This document shows, one piece after another, positions 30,331 to 40,808 of a stretch of 64,000 nucleotides of DNA (the first letter of the stretch is position 1; every line of letters begins with the position of its first letter). Below the pieces are notes generated by a model. That model was given only the letters and a program-made list of their open reading frames with translations. It was not told the DNA's origin and ran no database searches. A program made the translations under genes and the position numbers. Source of the DNA: Phytophthora sp. 'mugwort' (Eukaryota > Oomycota > Peronosporomycetes > Peronosporales > Peronosporaceae); NCBI GenBank assembly GCA_033558025.1, contig JAUCEF010000018.1, positions 1,922,001-1,986,000 of the forward strand. Direction: 5' to 3'.

Positions 30331-32061
30331 TTAAAGTAGCGGCGTGCCTTCGTTAGCCACTCTGTTCTCGTGGCCGCGGAAGTGGCGCCCTATGAGGCGT
30401 CCAATGAAGAATACTAGAGCCACCACAGCCGCGAAACCCACTACCGCGATCGCCACGATACCGAAAAACAAATGCCACACTTGGTGACTGTGCTCAACAC
30501 TCTCGGGCGCTGTCACAGCTGTTGCTGTTGCATCCACATTAAGACACTTGGACGTCGCCACCTTCTGGAGCCACTTGGCCGACAGGCGAGGGATGCGAGC
30601 TAAGTCGGTCGGCTTCGGTTCGAAGAAGTCAGGAGACCCCGATTCGGACGTGTAGTTGACGTAGTACAGTCCGAAGCGCGACTCGTATGAGCCCCACTCA
30701 TAGTTATCAAGCAGTGACCAAGCCAAATATCCAACGACGGGGATGTGTTCGTCCGCAATGGCCTTGTGGACTTGCTCCAAGTAGGCCTGGAAGTACCATA
30801 ATTGATCTGCATTGTCAATCTCGTCGTCCCCACACCACCCATTCCCGGTGAGCAAGATATCGGCAGACCTGTCGTGTTTGTGCAGCCATTTAATGATCTC
30901 GAGATACGCTGGCGGATAAGCCGTGAAGTACGCACAGTGGGCATCCTTTTTGCTATGCAGCCTCGTGCCCGGGATCATGTGGCTGTCGTCAATTCCTCGG
31001 TCTTTCTCAAAGCCGGGAGATAAAGTGTCGCAATCCTTGTTCGAGGACTTCGAATTGCAGCTTGTCACCTGGCGAGACGCATAACTATTAAGCATGAACA
31101 AGTCGTAAGACCCTTTTAGCAGCTCCGACTGGTCTCCATAAAACTGGGGCAACGGGTCACCGATAATCTTTCTCATAATGGGCGGGTAATCTCCAGTCAC
31201 GAGCGGGGCAAGGAACCAGCCCACGTCGAACTGCATTTTCCTCGAGGCAGCCTCAACATCAGCTGGATCTGTTGGATCTAATGGATAGGCATAGTCACCG
31301 TTCAATACTATGCCGATCCTTGCCTTCTCCCCAATAACATTGGCAGTCTTTAACTCGCGGAACTTTTTCACAGCTTGTGCATGAGACAGCAGCACGTTAT
31401 GGGCTGCCGTGTACACCTGCGTGAGCGATCCAGTATACCCCGGCGGCCCCCTGCCCAATGCATAACCATCGGCACAAAACGACAGGGGCTCGTTGAACGT
31501 TGACCAGTAATTCACCTTGTAGCCATACTCATGGAACAGTAAGTTGGCGTAATCAACATAGTGGTCGATGATCTCGGGGTCCAGCCAGCCCTCTTCGCCC
31601 AGCTGAGCGTGGAGTTCAATGGGTAAATCCCAATGGTAAATGGTCAAAATCGGAACGATACTATTTGAGTGAAGTTCGTCAATGAGCGAGTGGTAGAAGG
31701 CGAGACCCTCCGGGTTTGGACGCATGCGGGCCGTCTTGACGTCCCAGTTCATCACCCGCGACCACGAGACCGAGAAACGGAAGCTCTGCAGCCCCATCTC
31801 GATCATCAACTTGACGTCATCATGGTAGCGATGATAGAAATCATCGGCGACGTTGGCGCACTTGAGTCCTGGTTGAGTGCGGCAATATACGTCCCAGATA
31901 CTTGGTGTGCGGCCGCCTTCTATCACCGCACCTTCGACTTGATACGCCGCTGTGGCTGACCCAAACAGGAAGTCGTCCGGGAAACAACGAGAGTCCGCTG
32001 AGATGATCAAAGCAGGAGCTGCGAGTCCCAAGAAGAGGAGGATTCGAGTAGCAAGACGCAT
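30331..32061 (-). CDS. GH1 beta-glucosidase-like, membrane-anchored, nucleophile lost (E406G)
   Basis: 576 residues, no intron. A signal peptide (MRLATRILLFLGLAAPALII) leads into a full GH1 barrel: FLFGSATAAYQVEGA, the acid/base Glu191 in STFNEPLSF, and AWSLLDNYEWGSY near the end. The nucleophile motif, normally (I/L)TENG, reads LLTGNGWCGDDE: codon 30844-30846 is GGG where the sister gene has GAG. Without that Glu normal retaining hydrolysis should fail. A single membrane helix (LFFGIVAIAVVGFAAVVALV) follows, then a basic tail ending EGTPLL, an acidic dileucine signal for endolysosomal sorting. It lies head-to-head with its paralog at 32451 with a 389-bp spacer. The ORF is otherwise intact, so it may be a recent mutant, a pseudoenzyme with a binding or transglycosylating role, or a sequence error. 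Confidence 0.9.
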   Translation of the reverse strand: MRLATRILLFLGLAAPALIISADSRCFPDDFLFGSATAAYQVEGAVIEGGRTPSIWDVYCRTQPGLKCANVADDFYHRYHDDVKLMIEMGLQSFRFSVSWSRVMNWDVKTARMRPNPEGLAFYHSLIDELHSNSIVPILTIYHWDLPIELHAQLGEEGWLDPEIIDHYVDYANLLFHEYGYKVNYWSTFNEPLSFCADGYALGRGPPGYTGSLTQVYTAAHNVLLSHAQAVKKFRELKTANVIGEKARIGIVLNGDYAYPLDPTDPADVEAASRKMQFDVGWFLAPLVTGDYPPIMRKIIGDPLPQFYGDQSELLKGSYDLFMLNSYASRQVTSCNSKSSNKDCDTLSPGFEKDRGIDDSHMIPGTRLHSKKDAHCAYFTAYPPAYLEIIKWLHKHDRSADILLTGNGWCGDDEIDNADQLWYFQAYLEQVHKAIADEHIPVVGYLAWSLLDNYEWGSYESRFGLYYVNYTSESGSPDFFEPKPTDLARIPRLSAKWLQKVATSKCLNVDATATAVTAPESVEHSHQVWHLFFGIVAIAVVGFAAVVALVFFIGRLIGRHFRGHENRVANEGTPLL

Positions 32062-32450
32062 GTCTTCGAGGCGAGGCGGATCCTGGGATTGGACAAGGTC
32101 TCACCTGACCTGAAAACTAATAAACATCAAGATCCTCAAATGATTCGGTTTCACTTGGAAACAGTGTTTGTTTTGTTTTTTTGTCGATGTTGAAGTTGCC
32201 ACGCTTCACAAATCTAATTAACTGTGTTTTTGTATGCAAATGACTGCCATCACGCCGTGCTCACGGCCCCTTGGCTAAAAGCTCGCCAACTTGAAGCTAC
32301 TGCCCAACTTCAACGCCCACCGACCACAAATCACTGGTGTGCGTCGGTCCGACAGAATGAGCGGATGTCATTTGTTTCCAACACATCCCGACTCACAATA
32401 GCAGCGACAAGTCCAGACGCTCACGCCCCAACGGACGTTCTTAGACCAAT
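32062..32450. promoter_or_regulatory. shared divergent promoter region of the GH1 pair
   Basis: The 389-bp spacer between two divergent start codons must hold both promoters. It is AT-richer than the genes, with TTTGTTTTGTTTTTTTG near 32169. I see no clear initiator match. Confidence 0.5.
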
Positions 32451-34181
32451 ATGCATCGACTGCTTCAGCTTGTGGCGGTCGTGCTGCTGGCGACGATGGG
32501 TCCTGCAACTGCTGACGACTCGCTCTGTTTCGCAGACGACTTCCTCTTGGGATCAGCCACGGCTTCGTACCAGGTCGAGGGCGCAGTGAAGGAAGGCGGC
32601 CGCACCCCGAGCATATGGGACCAATTCTGCCGCGAACGACCGGGAGTCAAATGTGCGAATGTAGCCGACGATTTCTACCATCGCTACAAGGACGACATTC
32701 AATTGATGGTCAAGATGGGGCTTCAGGCCTTCCGCTTCTCCATCGCGTGGTCACGAGTCATGAACTGGGACCCGGCGCTGCATGGCATGCGTCCCAACCC
32801 CGAGGGCGTCGCGTTCTATCATTCGTTGATCGACGAGTTGACCTCGAACGGCATTAAGCCCATTTTGACGCTGTATCACTGGGATCTGCCTCTGGAGCTG
32901 CACACTGAGCTGTCGCCTCAAGGATGGCTTAACTCGGACATTGTCCAACACTACGCGGAGTTCGCGACGCTCATGTTCCATGAGTATGGAAACAAAGTGA
33001 ACTTCTGGACGACATTCAATGAGCCGCTGTCCTTCACGACGTCCGGCTACGCTACTGGCAGCGGAGCTCCGGGGTTCACTGGTTCGCCGACTCAAGTGTA
33101 TACCGCGACACACAACGTTCTGCTGTCGCATGCGAGGGCGGTTCAGGAATTCCGTGAGTTGAAGAACTCTCACATCATTAATGACAAGGCTCGGATTGCC
33201 ATTGTGCTAAATGCTGACTACGCGTATCCAATGAATGAGTCGAATGCTGCTGATATTGAGGCTGCATCGCGCAAAATGGAGTTCGACGTCGGCTGGTTCC
33301 TCTCTCCAATTGTTAGTGGAGACTACCCGTCTGTCATGCGCGAGATTGTGGGCGATCGTCTCCCTCGCTTCACTCCCGAGGAGACTGCGCTCTTGAAGGG
33401 ATCGTACGACCTCTTCATGCTCAACCACTATGCGACTCGCGCAGCTACGGATTGTGGCTCTATTGCATCACATACGGACTGCAACAAGCTTACTGTCGGC
33501 TGGGAGCGTGACCGTGGCGTCGACATCTCTCAGACGGTCCCAGGTACCAGACAACGCAGCGAGAAGGCCCTCTCCGACTCGCATTGTGCTTCATTCACCG
33601 CTTACCCTACCGGATACCTCGAGACCATCAAGTGGCTGCACAAGCACGACACATCTGCCGATATCTTGCTCACCGAGAATGGGTGGTGTGGGGACGACGA
33701 GATTGACAATGCAGATCAACTATGGTACTTCCAGGCCTACTTGGAGCAAGTCCACAAGGCCATTGCGGACGAACACATCCCCGTCATTGGATATTTGGCT
33801 TGGTCACTGCTTGATAACTATGAGTGGGGCTCATACGAGTCGCGCTTCGGACTGTACTACGTCAACTACACGTCCGAGTCGGGGTCTCCTGACTTCTTCG
33901 AACCGAAGCCGACCGACTTAGCTCGCATCCCTCGCCTGTCGGCCAAGTGGCTCCAGAAAGTGGCGACGTCCAAGTGCCTGAATGAGGATGCAGCAGCCGC
34001 AACAACTGCGACGACTGGTCACAGTCACTATGTGCGGCACTGGCTTTTCGGTATCGTGGCGATCGCGGTAGTGGGTTTCGCGGCTGTGGTGGCCCTAGTG
34101 GCCTTCATTGGACACTTCATATGGCGCCACTTCCGCGGTCGCGAGGATGGAGCAGCCACCGAAGGAACTCCGTTGCTATAG
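32451..34181 (+). CDS. GH1 beta-glucosidase-like, membrane-anchored, catalytic residues intact
   Basis: 576 residues, same length and layout as the divergent paralog. A signal peptide (MHRLLQLVAVVLLATMGPAT) precedes the GH1 barrel. The acid/base is Glu191 in TTFNEPLSF, and the nucleophile is Glu409 in LLTENGWCGDDE (codon 33675-33677). The C-terminal helix (LFGIVAIAVVGFAAVVALVA) is followed by a cytosolic tail ending EGTPLL, an acidic dileucine motif, so this should be a type I membrane protein of the endosome, vacuole or cell surface. GH1 enzymes remove beta-linked glucose from oligosaccharides or glucosides; in oomycetes candidates are cell-wall or host-derived beta-glucans or plant glucosides (inference). 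From about 33652 to 33975 the DNA is nearly identical to the paralog while the 5' half is clearly diverged, a gene-conversion signature. Confidence 0.93.
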   Translation: MHRLLQLVAVVLLATMGPATADDSLCFADDFLLGSATASYQVEGAVKEGGRTPSIWDQFCRERPGVKCANVADDFYHRYKDDIQLMVKMGLQAFRFSIAWSRVMNWDPALHGMRPNPEGVAFYHSLIDELTSNGIKPILTLYHWDLPLELHTELSPQGWLNSDIVQHYAEFATLMFHEYGNKVNFWTTFNEPLSFTTSGYATGSGAPGFTGSPTQVYTATHNVLLSHARAVQEFRELKNSHIINDKARIAIVLNADYAYPMNESNAADIEAASRKMEFDVGWFLSPIVSGDYPSVMREIVGDRLPRFTPEETALLKGSYDLFMLNHYATRAATDCGSIASHTDCNKLTVGWERDRGVDISQTVPGTRQRSEKALSDSHCASFTAYPTGYLETIKWLHKHDTSADILLTENGWCGDDEIDNADQLWYFQAYLEQVHKAIADEHIPVIGYLAWSLLDNYEWGSYESRFGLYYVNYTSESGSPDFFEPKPTDLARIPRLSAKWLQKVATSKCLNEDAAAATTATTGHSHYVRHWLFGIVAIAVVGFAAVVALVAFIGHFIWRHFRGREDGAATEGTPLL

Positions 34182-34439
34182 GCAGGTCAGCTCTATCAAG
34201 ACAGATTTCATCGATGCCACTGCTTGGTAGGTGGCATAAAGATGAAATAACTGAATCATTTGCTTTGTCGTCTCCGAGGTCGTCGCCAAACCGTTTTATG
34301 GTGATCATATTTTGCGTTTGCTTTTTGATTGATAGTAATGCTACAGGGTCGTGTTCATTAACCATGGTACAATAGTGGAGAGCTTGTGGAACTACTTCGT
34401 CGATGGAAAAGAAATGGAAGCAGATAAATAAAAACATAT
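34182..34439. other. 3' flank of the GH1 gene
   Basis: Short spacer; no gene. It leads into the decayed third GH1 copy. Confidence 0.4.
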
Positions 34440-35150
34440 CGGGATTTCATCCTCCACGGAAAGCTTGGCGCACTTGCCCTCAAATTGAATGTCGGCATTC
34501 GGTACCCGCGGATGCTCGCAGCGGATCGTGCTGAAGATCTTTACGGTTGCTTGGGTCCACTGAGTCGAAAAACCTGGATACCAGCCACTCGAAGCCACAC
34601 ACCTCCTCGGTCCTTCTTCCAACCTTAGCGTGCGGACATCAGCACGATATGAAATGGGAGCGGGGTTCACTGCGTGTAGTAGCCAAGCCCATCCTGTACA
34701 TGAGCCTAACGAACCCGGGCGGCTCGTTGAAAGTCATCCAGAACTTCATTTTTTTATTTTGCCAACTTCATTGAACACGAAAGTGGCATAACCTTCGACG
34801 TGAGTAAGTCGGGATTTAGGCACGTATCGAGTTCGTCTTGCAATGCCGGTGCAGTGTCAGGATCGGGTCGTGTTCAATTCATCGATGAACGACCGGTAAA
34901 ACATACGCGAGGTCATCATGACACGCGACAATGACATGGAGATCCGGAACGACTGCAACTCCATTTTGACCATGAGATTGAGATTGACGTCGCAGTGGGT
35001 GACTCGATGCTAGGTTTCGCAGCAGTAGGCATTGTACTCGTTCTAGGTAGGGAGACACCTTCGACTTGTAACACTATGGTCACCGAATCGAACACGAATT
35101 ACCAGGGAAACAGCAAAGATTCCCCGTCGATACCGCCGACCAAACGAAGA
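34440..35150 (-). pseudogene. decayed third GH1 copy
   Basis: The minus strand keeps recognisable GH1 pieces in the right order but in mixed frames: VTIVLQVEGVSLPRT (cf. AAYQVEGAVIEGGRT), LQSFRISMSLSRVM (cf. LQSFRFSVSWSRVM), MFYRSFIDELNTTRS (cf. AFYHSLIDELHSNSI) and EGYATFVFNEVGK (cf. YANLLFHEYGY). Everything past the acid/base motif is missing or unreadable. It shows the locus once held at least three GH1 genes. Confidence 0.6.
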
Positions 35151-35819
35151 ACCTGCTCCTGTATTCGCGTGGCGACCTCATCGCACTTGCCATTTGACAG
35201 TGTCAAATGCAGGTTGCGGAGACAACACGAGATATTGTGTATCTAGAACAGTTTACTACGAAGGCGTGGTTTCCCAGTGTCATATAGATAGGACCAGCGG
35301 GAGTTTGGGGAGCGCCGCGACACAGTTCGGCTCACTTTCAAATTCACCTCGCTGCAGCTAATACCTCCAAGAAAACCCTTCTCGGACAAACCCACTAGAC
35401 GACTATGCCGCCAAATTATTTTTACCTTCGGCCAGGTGCGTTCGACGTGGTCGGTTTCGCGTACGGCAAGACGGAAGGAGTTGCGACGAGAGGCGGAAAG
35501 GTGAAGCTCGTGCAGAGCGGACTTGGATCGAAGAGAAAGCCTCGTTGGTGGAGTTACCAGAAACCGAGTTAGGCCCCAGAGCGTCGATAGCCGAAGAGAC
35601 CTTAAATGGCGTCGGCACATATGTGGGAAGTGCCATTTGTACTTCCCGGATGCGGCCCGGCGGAGCCAGTGTCTGGAACTATGGGTTAGCTGTTGGCTAC
35701 GACTGGAACCAGGAATACAAGAAAGGAAGGCTTGACGTAACTTCAACGGGGTCGAAAATTCCATCGTGTACATCCCCACGTCAACGCAAGATGTGGCAGT
35801 CGAGATTTATGCGATACAA
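35151..35819. other. uncharacterised stretch between GH1 relic and DIRS element
   Basis: Overlapping frames on both strands are open (plus 35545-35865, minus 35243-35779). The plus frame contains VWNYGLAVGYDWNQEYKKGR, which looks coding, but I do not recognise it. No confident gene. Confidence 0.3.
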
Positions 35820-35821
35820 CC

Positions 35822-37310
35822 ATGTGGAGGACGCAGTACCAGTATTATTATGTCTCAAGAGATGAAGCAGCAGCACACAAAAGTATACAACAAGTTCAAC
35901 GGGATTACCAGCCGGCTACGCGTGATTCAGCAACTCTGCTGTCTGAAATCGATGGTAATCTGATAGATGAATCTGGTGCGGTGCCACAGCTGGACATTTC
36001 AAGTTTTAAGGTGTCGTCGGTGGCGATTCGCCGCATTCTTGATTACGTTTATTACAAAGACGGTGGGCGAGCACGACTGCAAATGAGGTCGTGCTAAGTG
36101 ACGGTCAAAGCGACTCCGATGACGATGCCAACAACGCTGAGGGGGGGGGGGGCTGTAGAACGCCAAGTACAGTCCTCCAGAACCGAAACGAAGGCGCCTC
36201 ACCGCATGTGGAAATGGACCCGCGCTCCCAACGATCGACTATCGACAGGGGTAACGGGTCCAGTCCACCTCAATTCACAGCTAGAGCATGACATTGACCA
36301 ACTAATCTCTCTTCGCAGGTCTGGAAAGATAACTGACAATTCAGCTCAGGTATCAGTTAGTTGTGACGACGAGGGTGTGACCAAGGGTCAATGTTATCCC
36401 TCCGGGATGCAGACGGCTATCCATCATACAATCATTAACGGTAAGTACGCGTCGATGACAGCGCAACGTTTTGTGGAGTATGGTCAGATACACTGGCGGA
36501 AGCTTGGCTTCTTTCCGCACCCTGCTGTCCTGCACGAGTTGTTTGGATGGGATTTTGGTACGCGTGGGTTATCAATCCTGTATTTTGTTCGGGTGACCGA
36601 GTCGGAGGAGCGCGGGTGAGACGAAGTGACATGAGCAGTTTGTCGAAGAAAAATGCTCGCCCCGCACCACTCGAAGCAGATACTTTCACTGCTCTCATTG
36701 GAGCAATTGAAGTATTATGTAATATCGCAAGACAACTCTACCAACTCTGGTTCACGAGACACTAGACGCAACTTCTAGTTTCTTAGGAGAATTGCGCGTC
36801 AGCGAGTTGCCAGCATCGACAGAGGCGCTAACTGAAACTACGCCGTGGATAGACGACCGACTTGAACTGTTCCGAGTTTACATAGCGGACGAGAACTGGT
36901 CGCGTGCGTCAGCTATTAAGTCGAGCTTCAGCTCGTCACATGCGTCGTTCGTCCGTGTATACCAGCTAATCCTGCGGCAAGACGTTGCTGCTGCGTTTAA
37001 TCCACCAAGGCAACCCCCGGCCGCGCTGCGCGCAATCATAGTGGTGCTGAGTCGGATAAACGAGTCTTCATACCGATCGAGGTGTGCAAAGTGTTGCCGA
37101 AGCAAGGCTTGAAGCAGATCTGCCCGCGTTTTTTCTCTGCGCAAGGTTGCCGAGAAAAAAATGGCGCCTGTGTAATCAGAAACCTCTGCCATTTCAAGCC
37201 GGCCGTTTTACCCGACAACGTACGCGACTTCATCAATAAGAACTACGGTGGTCGTCAGAGTTGCAATGAAGGTGCCGAGAAGTGCACAATGGTCCAGATG
37301 CTTCAAAGGA
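35822..37310 (+). pseudogene. DIRS gag-like region
   Basis: Pieces include LLSEIDGNLIDESGAVPQLD, an acidic segment DGQSDSDDDANNAEGGG, ISLRRSGKITDNSAQVSVS, HWRKLGFFPHPAVLHELFG, and finally IEVCKVLPKQGLKQICPRFF followed by AQGCREKNGACVIRNLCHFK, a short Cys/His segment that could bind nucleic acid (C-x4-C-like zinc knuckle at the end of gag). The frame changes several times. A poly-G run of 12 at 36141-36152 causes one shift. Confidence 0.5.
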
Positions 37311-38129
37311 AATAGGCCAGTCGACATATTCAAAATCACCCGTTTCCGGGCCGCTGGACCGGCAAAAGTTCTTGAGCATGTCCATTTCCGGGCCGTTCGC
37401 CTGGCAATAGCCCTCGATCCCGTCCATCTCTGGGTCGCTCGGCCGGGAAAGCCCTCGAGCCCGTCAACAGTAGCTGTCCGTCAACAGCAGGACGAATCGA
37501 CATGGCTGCTGATAAAGGAAGGCACACTACCACTTCCCATAAGCAACGGAAGCGTGGCGTCACGGGTGAGCCTTACGCCCAACACCGTAGCCCCTCGTGT
37601 GTCCAGGGATGTGATGAATGCCTGCACTTTTGTCCAGTGAGTTTGTCCGAAGGAAACAGCAGCGGTTTGAGAAGACACTCCTCGCTCGCCGTCGATTTGC
37701 AGAAACCCATGCCGCGTCTACTACTACTTCACAGCAAACTCAGCCAAAACGGCCTCCACCCTCCTAAGCCACGGCCGGCTTTTGTCATTCAAAACGGCAA
37801 GGTGTCATATCTTCTCGATCGACAAAAACAAGCAGTGTACAGCGAGTTCCTTCGCCGCATTAGGTGGCAGATTTTTGAGTTCGTGCGATTATTACGAGGA
37901 GAGTCAAGTGCCGACTCGAGGCCGAAGAAGGACCTCGAGGAGCCACATAGGGAGTGCGCATGGGAGCATTATCGGTACCGTTCGCGCTGGCGTAGAATTG
38001 TACTGCATGGAGTGCAGCCGGAGTTGAAGACACCATTTAAGCAACAGGCCAAGCCACCACCAAATCATGGATCGGCAATGCGTGCTCTTAACCATCATCA
38101 CCAAGCATCTTCGAGCGGGCCAGGACGCG

Positions 38130-38790
38130 TAATCGCTATCTTATCCTCGACCTCGACTTACAACCGGCACTGAAAAGGATCACTTGCAGTCCATTTGGTG
38201 CGGTCCAAAAAGGTGATATAGATCAGGCTATCGACGCACGGATAACCCACGATTTATCATTTCCCCCTGGCGAGTCAGTCAACGATAACACCCAGCCAGA
38301 TTCAGAGGTTGACGTGTCTTACAACGGTACAGATGCCCTATCGAATCGCATATTGGATGTGTCTGCAGCCTTCCTGAACCTAGAGTAGATGATGATGGGT
38401 GACGTCAATGGAGCCTTCCGACATATCCCGATCTTGTCAGAGTACGTTGGACGCTTTGCGAGCAGGATCACCGAGTTAAGATCCTCGTTATTGATCTTTG
38501 CTGCCCATTCGGGTGGAAATTCTCCGTCATCCTATTGGATTGCTGGCGCGGCTATAGGTCACTTGTGTGCAAGCTCAGCCCCGAATAACCGCTACAACCT
38601 TCTGTGGCGCGTGGTGGCTTCGACGCGAAGACGTGGTGCGATGACCACACCGCAATTGAACCTGATGTTGGGTTCGCTTTTCGGAAGCAAATATCGCGCT
38701 ACGAAGTGCGATGGTCGCGGTCTTAGGCCAAACGCATGCATTGAGAAGCATTTTACAAGCTGGTTTACGCGTGGCTGAGCCTTCGGGTTG
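38130..38790 (+). pseudogene. DIRS reverse transcriptase core
   Basis: One frame reads NRYLILDLDLQPALKRITCS, PFGAVQKGDIDQAIDARITH, DLSFPPGESVNDN, then after a stop at 38385 MMMGDVNGAFRHIPILSEYV and later SYWIAGAAIGHLCASSAPN. This is the oomycete DIRS RT pattern, where the first catalytic Asp sits in GDVNGAFRH. It copies element RNA to DNA in a live element. The internal stop and later frameshift inactivate it. Confidence 0.7.
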
Positions 38791-39620
38791 GACTGGGACC
38801 TTCAAGCACTCACCGTATCGATGCCGGCAGCAAAAGTAGCAAAAGCACGTGAACGAATACACGACATGTTGAGATGGGAGCAAACGACGAGGTCTCAGCT
38901 ACAAAAGCTGTTGGGGGTTTTACGACACGTGGTCACGTGGTTTCGGCCTGCAGCCCCATTTTTCCAGATTGTGGCAGCTCTAGCTCGACGGGCACCACGC
39001 TACGGATGTCTCGAAGTCGATGAAGAGACTAAGGGCGATCTCCGGTGGTTTGACTTAATCGTGACGATCGGCAGATTGAACGCAATACCCCTCGCACGGT
39101 TTACACATCGCCATGAGCCCGATATCCACCCACAAGGATGCTAGTGACCGGGGATTGTGCTCGCTGTTCCCCGCTCGGAAACAGTATATTCAGGTGGAAT
39201 TCACCGAGGAAGAGAGAACCTTGATTCGGAGTTTCAAAGCGAACAAAACATAAATGTTCGCGAGCTCATGACCACTGCATTCGCCTCACTGGTATGGGGA
39301 CATCTCTGGCGAACGTCGAATCAGGGCAATGGTGACACACACGTGAAATTTGGATCGATAATACTTTTGCCGTTGCATGGAACACCAGAAGTCAAGTCGC
39401 AACAGATTTTCCAAATGCTTATGCGGATTCTGGGAATATGCGAGGTTAGCCCCGGCCTCTACATGACAGCAGCTCATATAGCTGGCGTGGATAACACTAT
39501 GGCAGATGCATACAGCAGGGTGTGGCAGTCACTTTCCCTCGCATTTACGTTTGCTAGCTTATCGTCTAAGTGGACACAGGTACAGATCCCGAACGGCTCT
39601 CGCGTCTCTGGGAGTGCTAT
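38788..39620 (+). pseudogene. DIRS RNase H region
   Basis: The frame from 38788 reads ARERIHDMLRWEQTTRSQLQ and KLLGVLRHVVTWFRPAAPFF, the RT-RNase H connection. Beyond a stop near 39142 the frame resumes with INVRELMTTAFASLVWGHLW and HIAGVDNTMADAYSRVWQSL, where the 'ELM/LT' and 'AGVDNxxADxxSR' residues are the RNase H active-site and C-terminal signature of DIRS and gypsy elements. Confidence 0.65.
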
Positions 39621-39839
39621 TGCGAGCAGGGGCTCTACCGTAGTCGTCAAGAAAACACTATTCTCGGGCATGGTCTCAATTGGGTCGCTTTGGTGCGATA
39701 TCATGCACCTCAACCCTAGGTTGCAAGTGAAAGCAGTTGATCATAACTCGGCGCGTTCGCCGTTTACCTGTAGCAATTCGGGATGAATCGCAAACACGTC
39801 GGGAGCATGTACTCGACGAGTTAAGCAAAATTGTGCGCG

Positions 39840-40560
39840 GTGCGGTGGTTCCACCGTAATACAGCGGGTTATGACCCGGGCGTCAACGCTAGTCACGCTA
39901 TCCTACTTAGTGGAATACGTCGGCTCACTGATCCAGTCGTCAAGCAGCAGCCCTATCCGCGAGTTTGCTCCGAACCATCTTCGTATTCGTGGATCTTAAA
40001 CAGCCGCGCGATCAACTCCTGTGGGGTGGACTACTACATGGCTACTTCTTCTTGCTCAGGCGATCAGAATATCTGTTCATAGGAAGACGGGTCCACAATT
40101 ACGTATTGCGGTTGTCAGCAATTCAGTTTTTCGACCGCAACGAACCGATCATGGCTCCTAAGAAGGCAGAAGTGGTGGGGATCACTCTGAACGGTACGAA
40201 GAACAATCAGTTCGGATGAGAAGAAGCTCGGTATCATTACAAGTCAAATCAAAGGACAGACTGCCCTGCCCGGTTGGAGTAGCTCGTTGGGTCCACAAGG
40301 CCGCAGCAGCCTTTGGAACGAGAGCGGGTGACCCCGCGCTGTCGACAAAGGGCCGAGGTATATCCTCGGAGGACATCTCGAGAGTCATCAAGAAGGCGGC
40401 GTCAAGGAAGGTTCAACCCAGCAAGGTTCGCATTGGCGGAGCCACGGCTCTCCTCAATGCGGGGGCGGACCTGCTGGTCGTAAATCCCATGGGTCGGTAG
40501 CTGTCGAACGCATTCGAGGAGTATCCCGTGTTGTCCTCGAAGGGATCAGCATATCTTCCC
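39840..40560 (+). pseudogene. DIRS tyrosine recombinase
   Basis: Pieces in order: QLLWGGLLHGYFFLLRRSEY with the first catalytic Arg region, AEVVGITLNGTKNNQFG, CPVGVARWVHKAAAAFGTR, then KVRIGGATALLNAGADLLVV with the second Arg of the HxxR box. A stop at 40498-40500 (TAG for an expected Trp) is followed in frame by LSNAFEEYPVL, holding the nucleophile Tyr. The His normally three residues before Arg is lost by a small deletion. Such recombinases integrate DIRS circles; this one is dead. Confidence 0.75.
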
Positions 40561-40783
40561 CAGCCAGTGAATTTCTTGAAACGCGTCGCGACGGCCAGTT
40601 GAATTTTGTAGTAGCCGCCACGCCACGCAAGACTCGAAATGGATGGGTATATCCTCGTACACTTACGTGTACTATTAGTAGCCCAACGGTGACCTCCTTC
40701 GATTCGAAAGTGCAAAGAATCTCAGGGCTAAGTCTCCATGGTGCGCGCCACCCGCGCACCGCTCATGAACACTTAGATCTTCC

Positions 40784-40808
40784 CCAGTAGGGCACCACGC
40801 CCTACTGG
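40784..40808. repeat. perfect 10-bp-stem hairpin past DIRS end
   Basis: CCAGTAGGGC and GCCCTACTGG are perfect inverses around ACCAC. It lies about 200 bp after the recombinase, where the terminal or internal complementary repeats of DIRS elements are expected, but I cannot confirm the element border. Confidence 0.5.

Larger units (their letters stand above)
35820..40590 (+). mobile_element. DIRS-type tyrosine-recombinase retrotransposon, degenerate
   Basis: About 4.8 kb in one orientation with gag-like, reverse transcriptase, RNase H and tyrosine recombinase parts in the DIRS order and no LTRs, integrase or aspartic protease. Outer limits are estimates: the left starts near the first gag-like coding sequence and the right after the recombinase. 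Many frameshifts and stops show it is dead. Confidence 0.75.

Noticed and set aside
30331..32061. Calling the E406G gene a pseudogene
   Set aside because: The full frame, signal peptide, anchor and sorting tail are intact; only one catalytic residue differs, so it is kept as a coding gene with a note.
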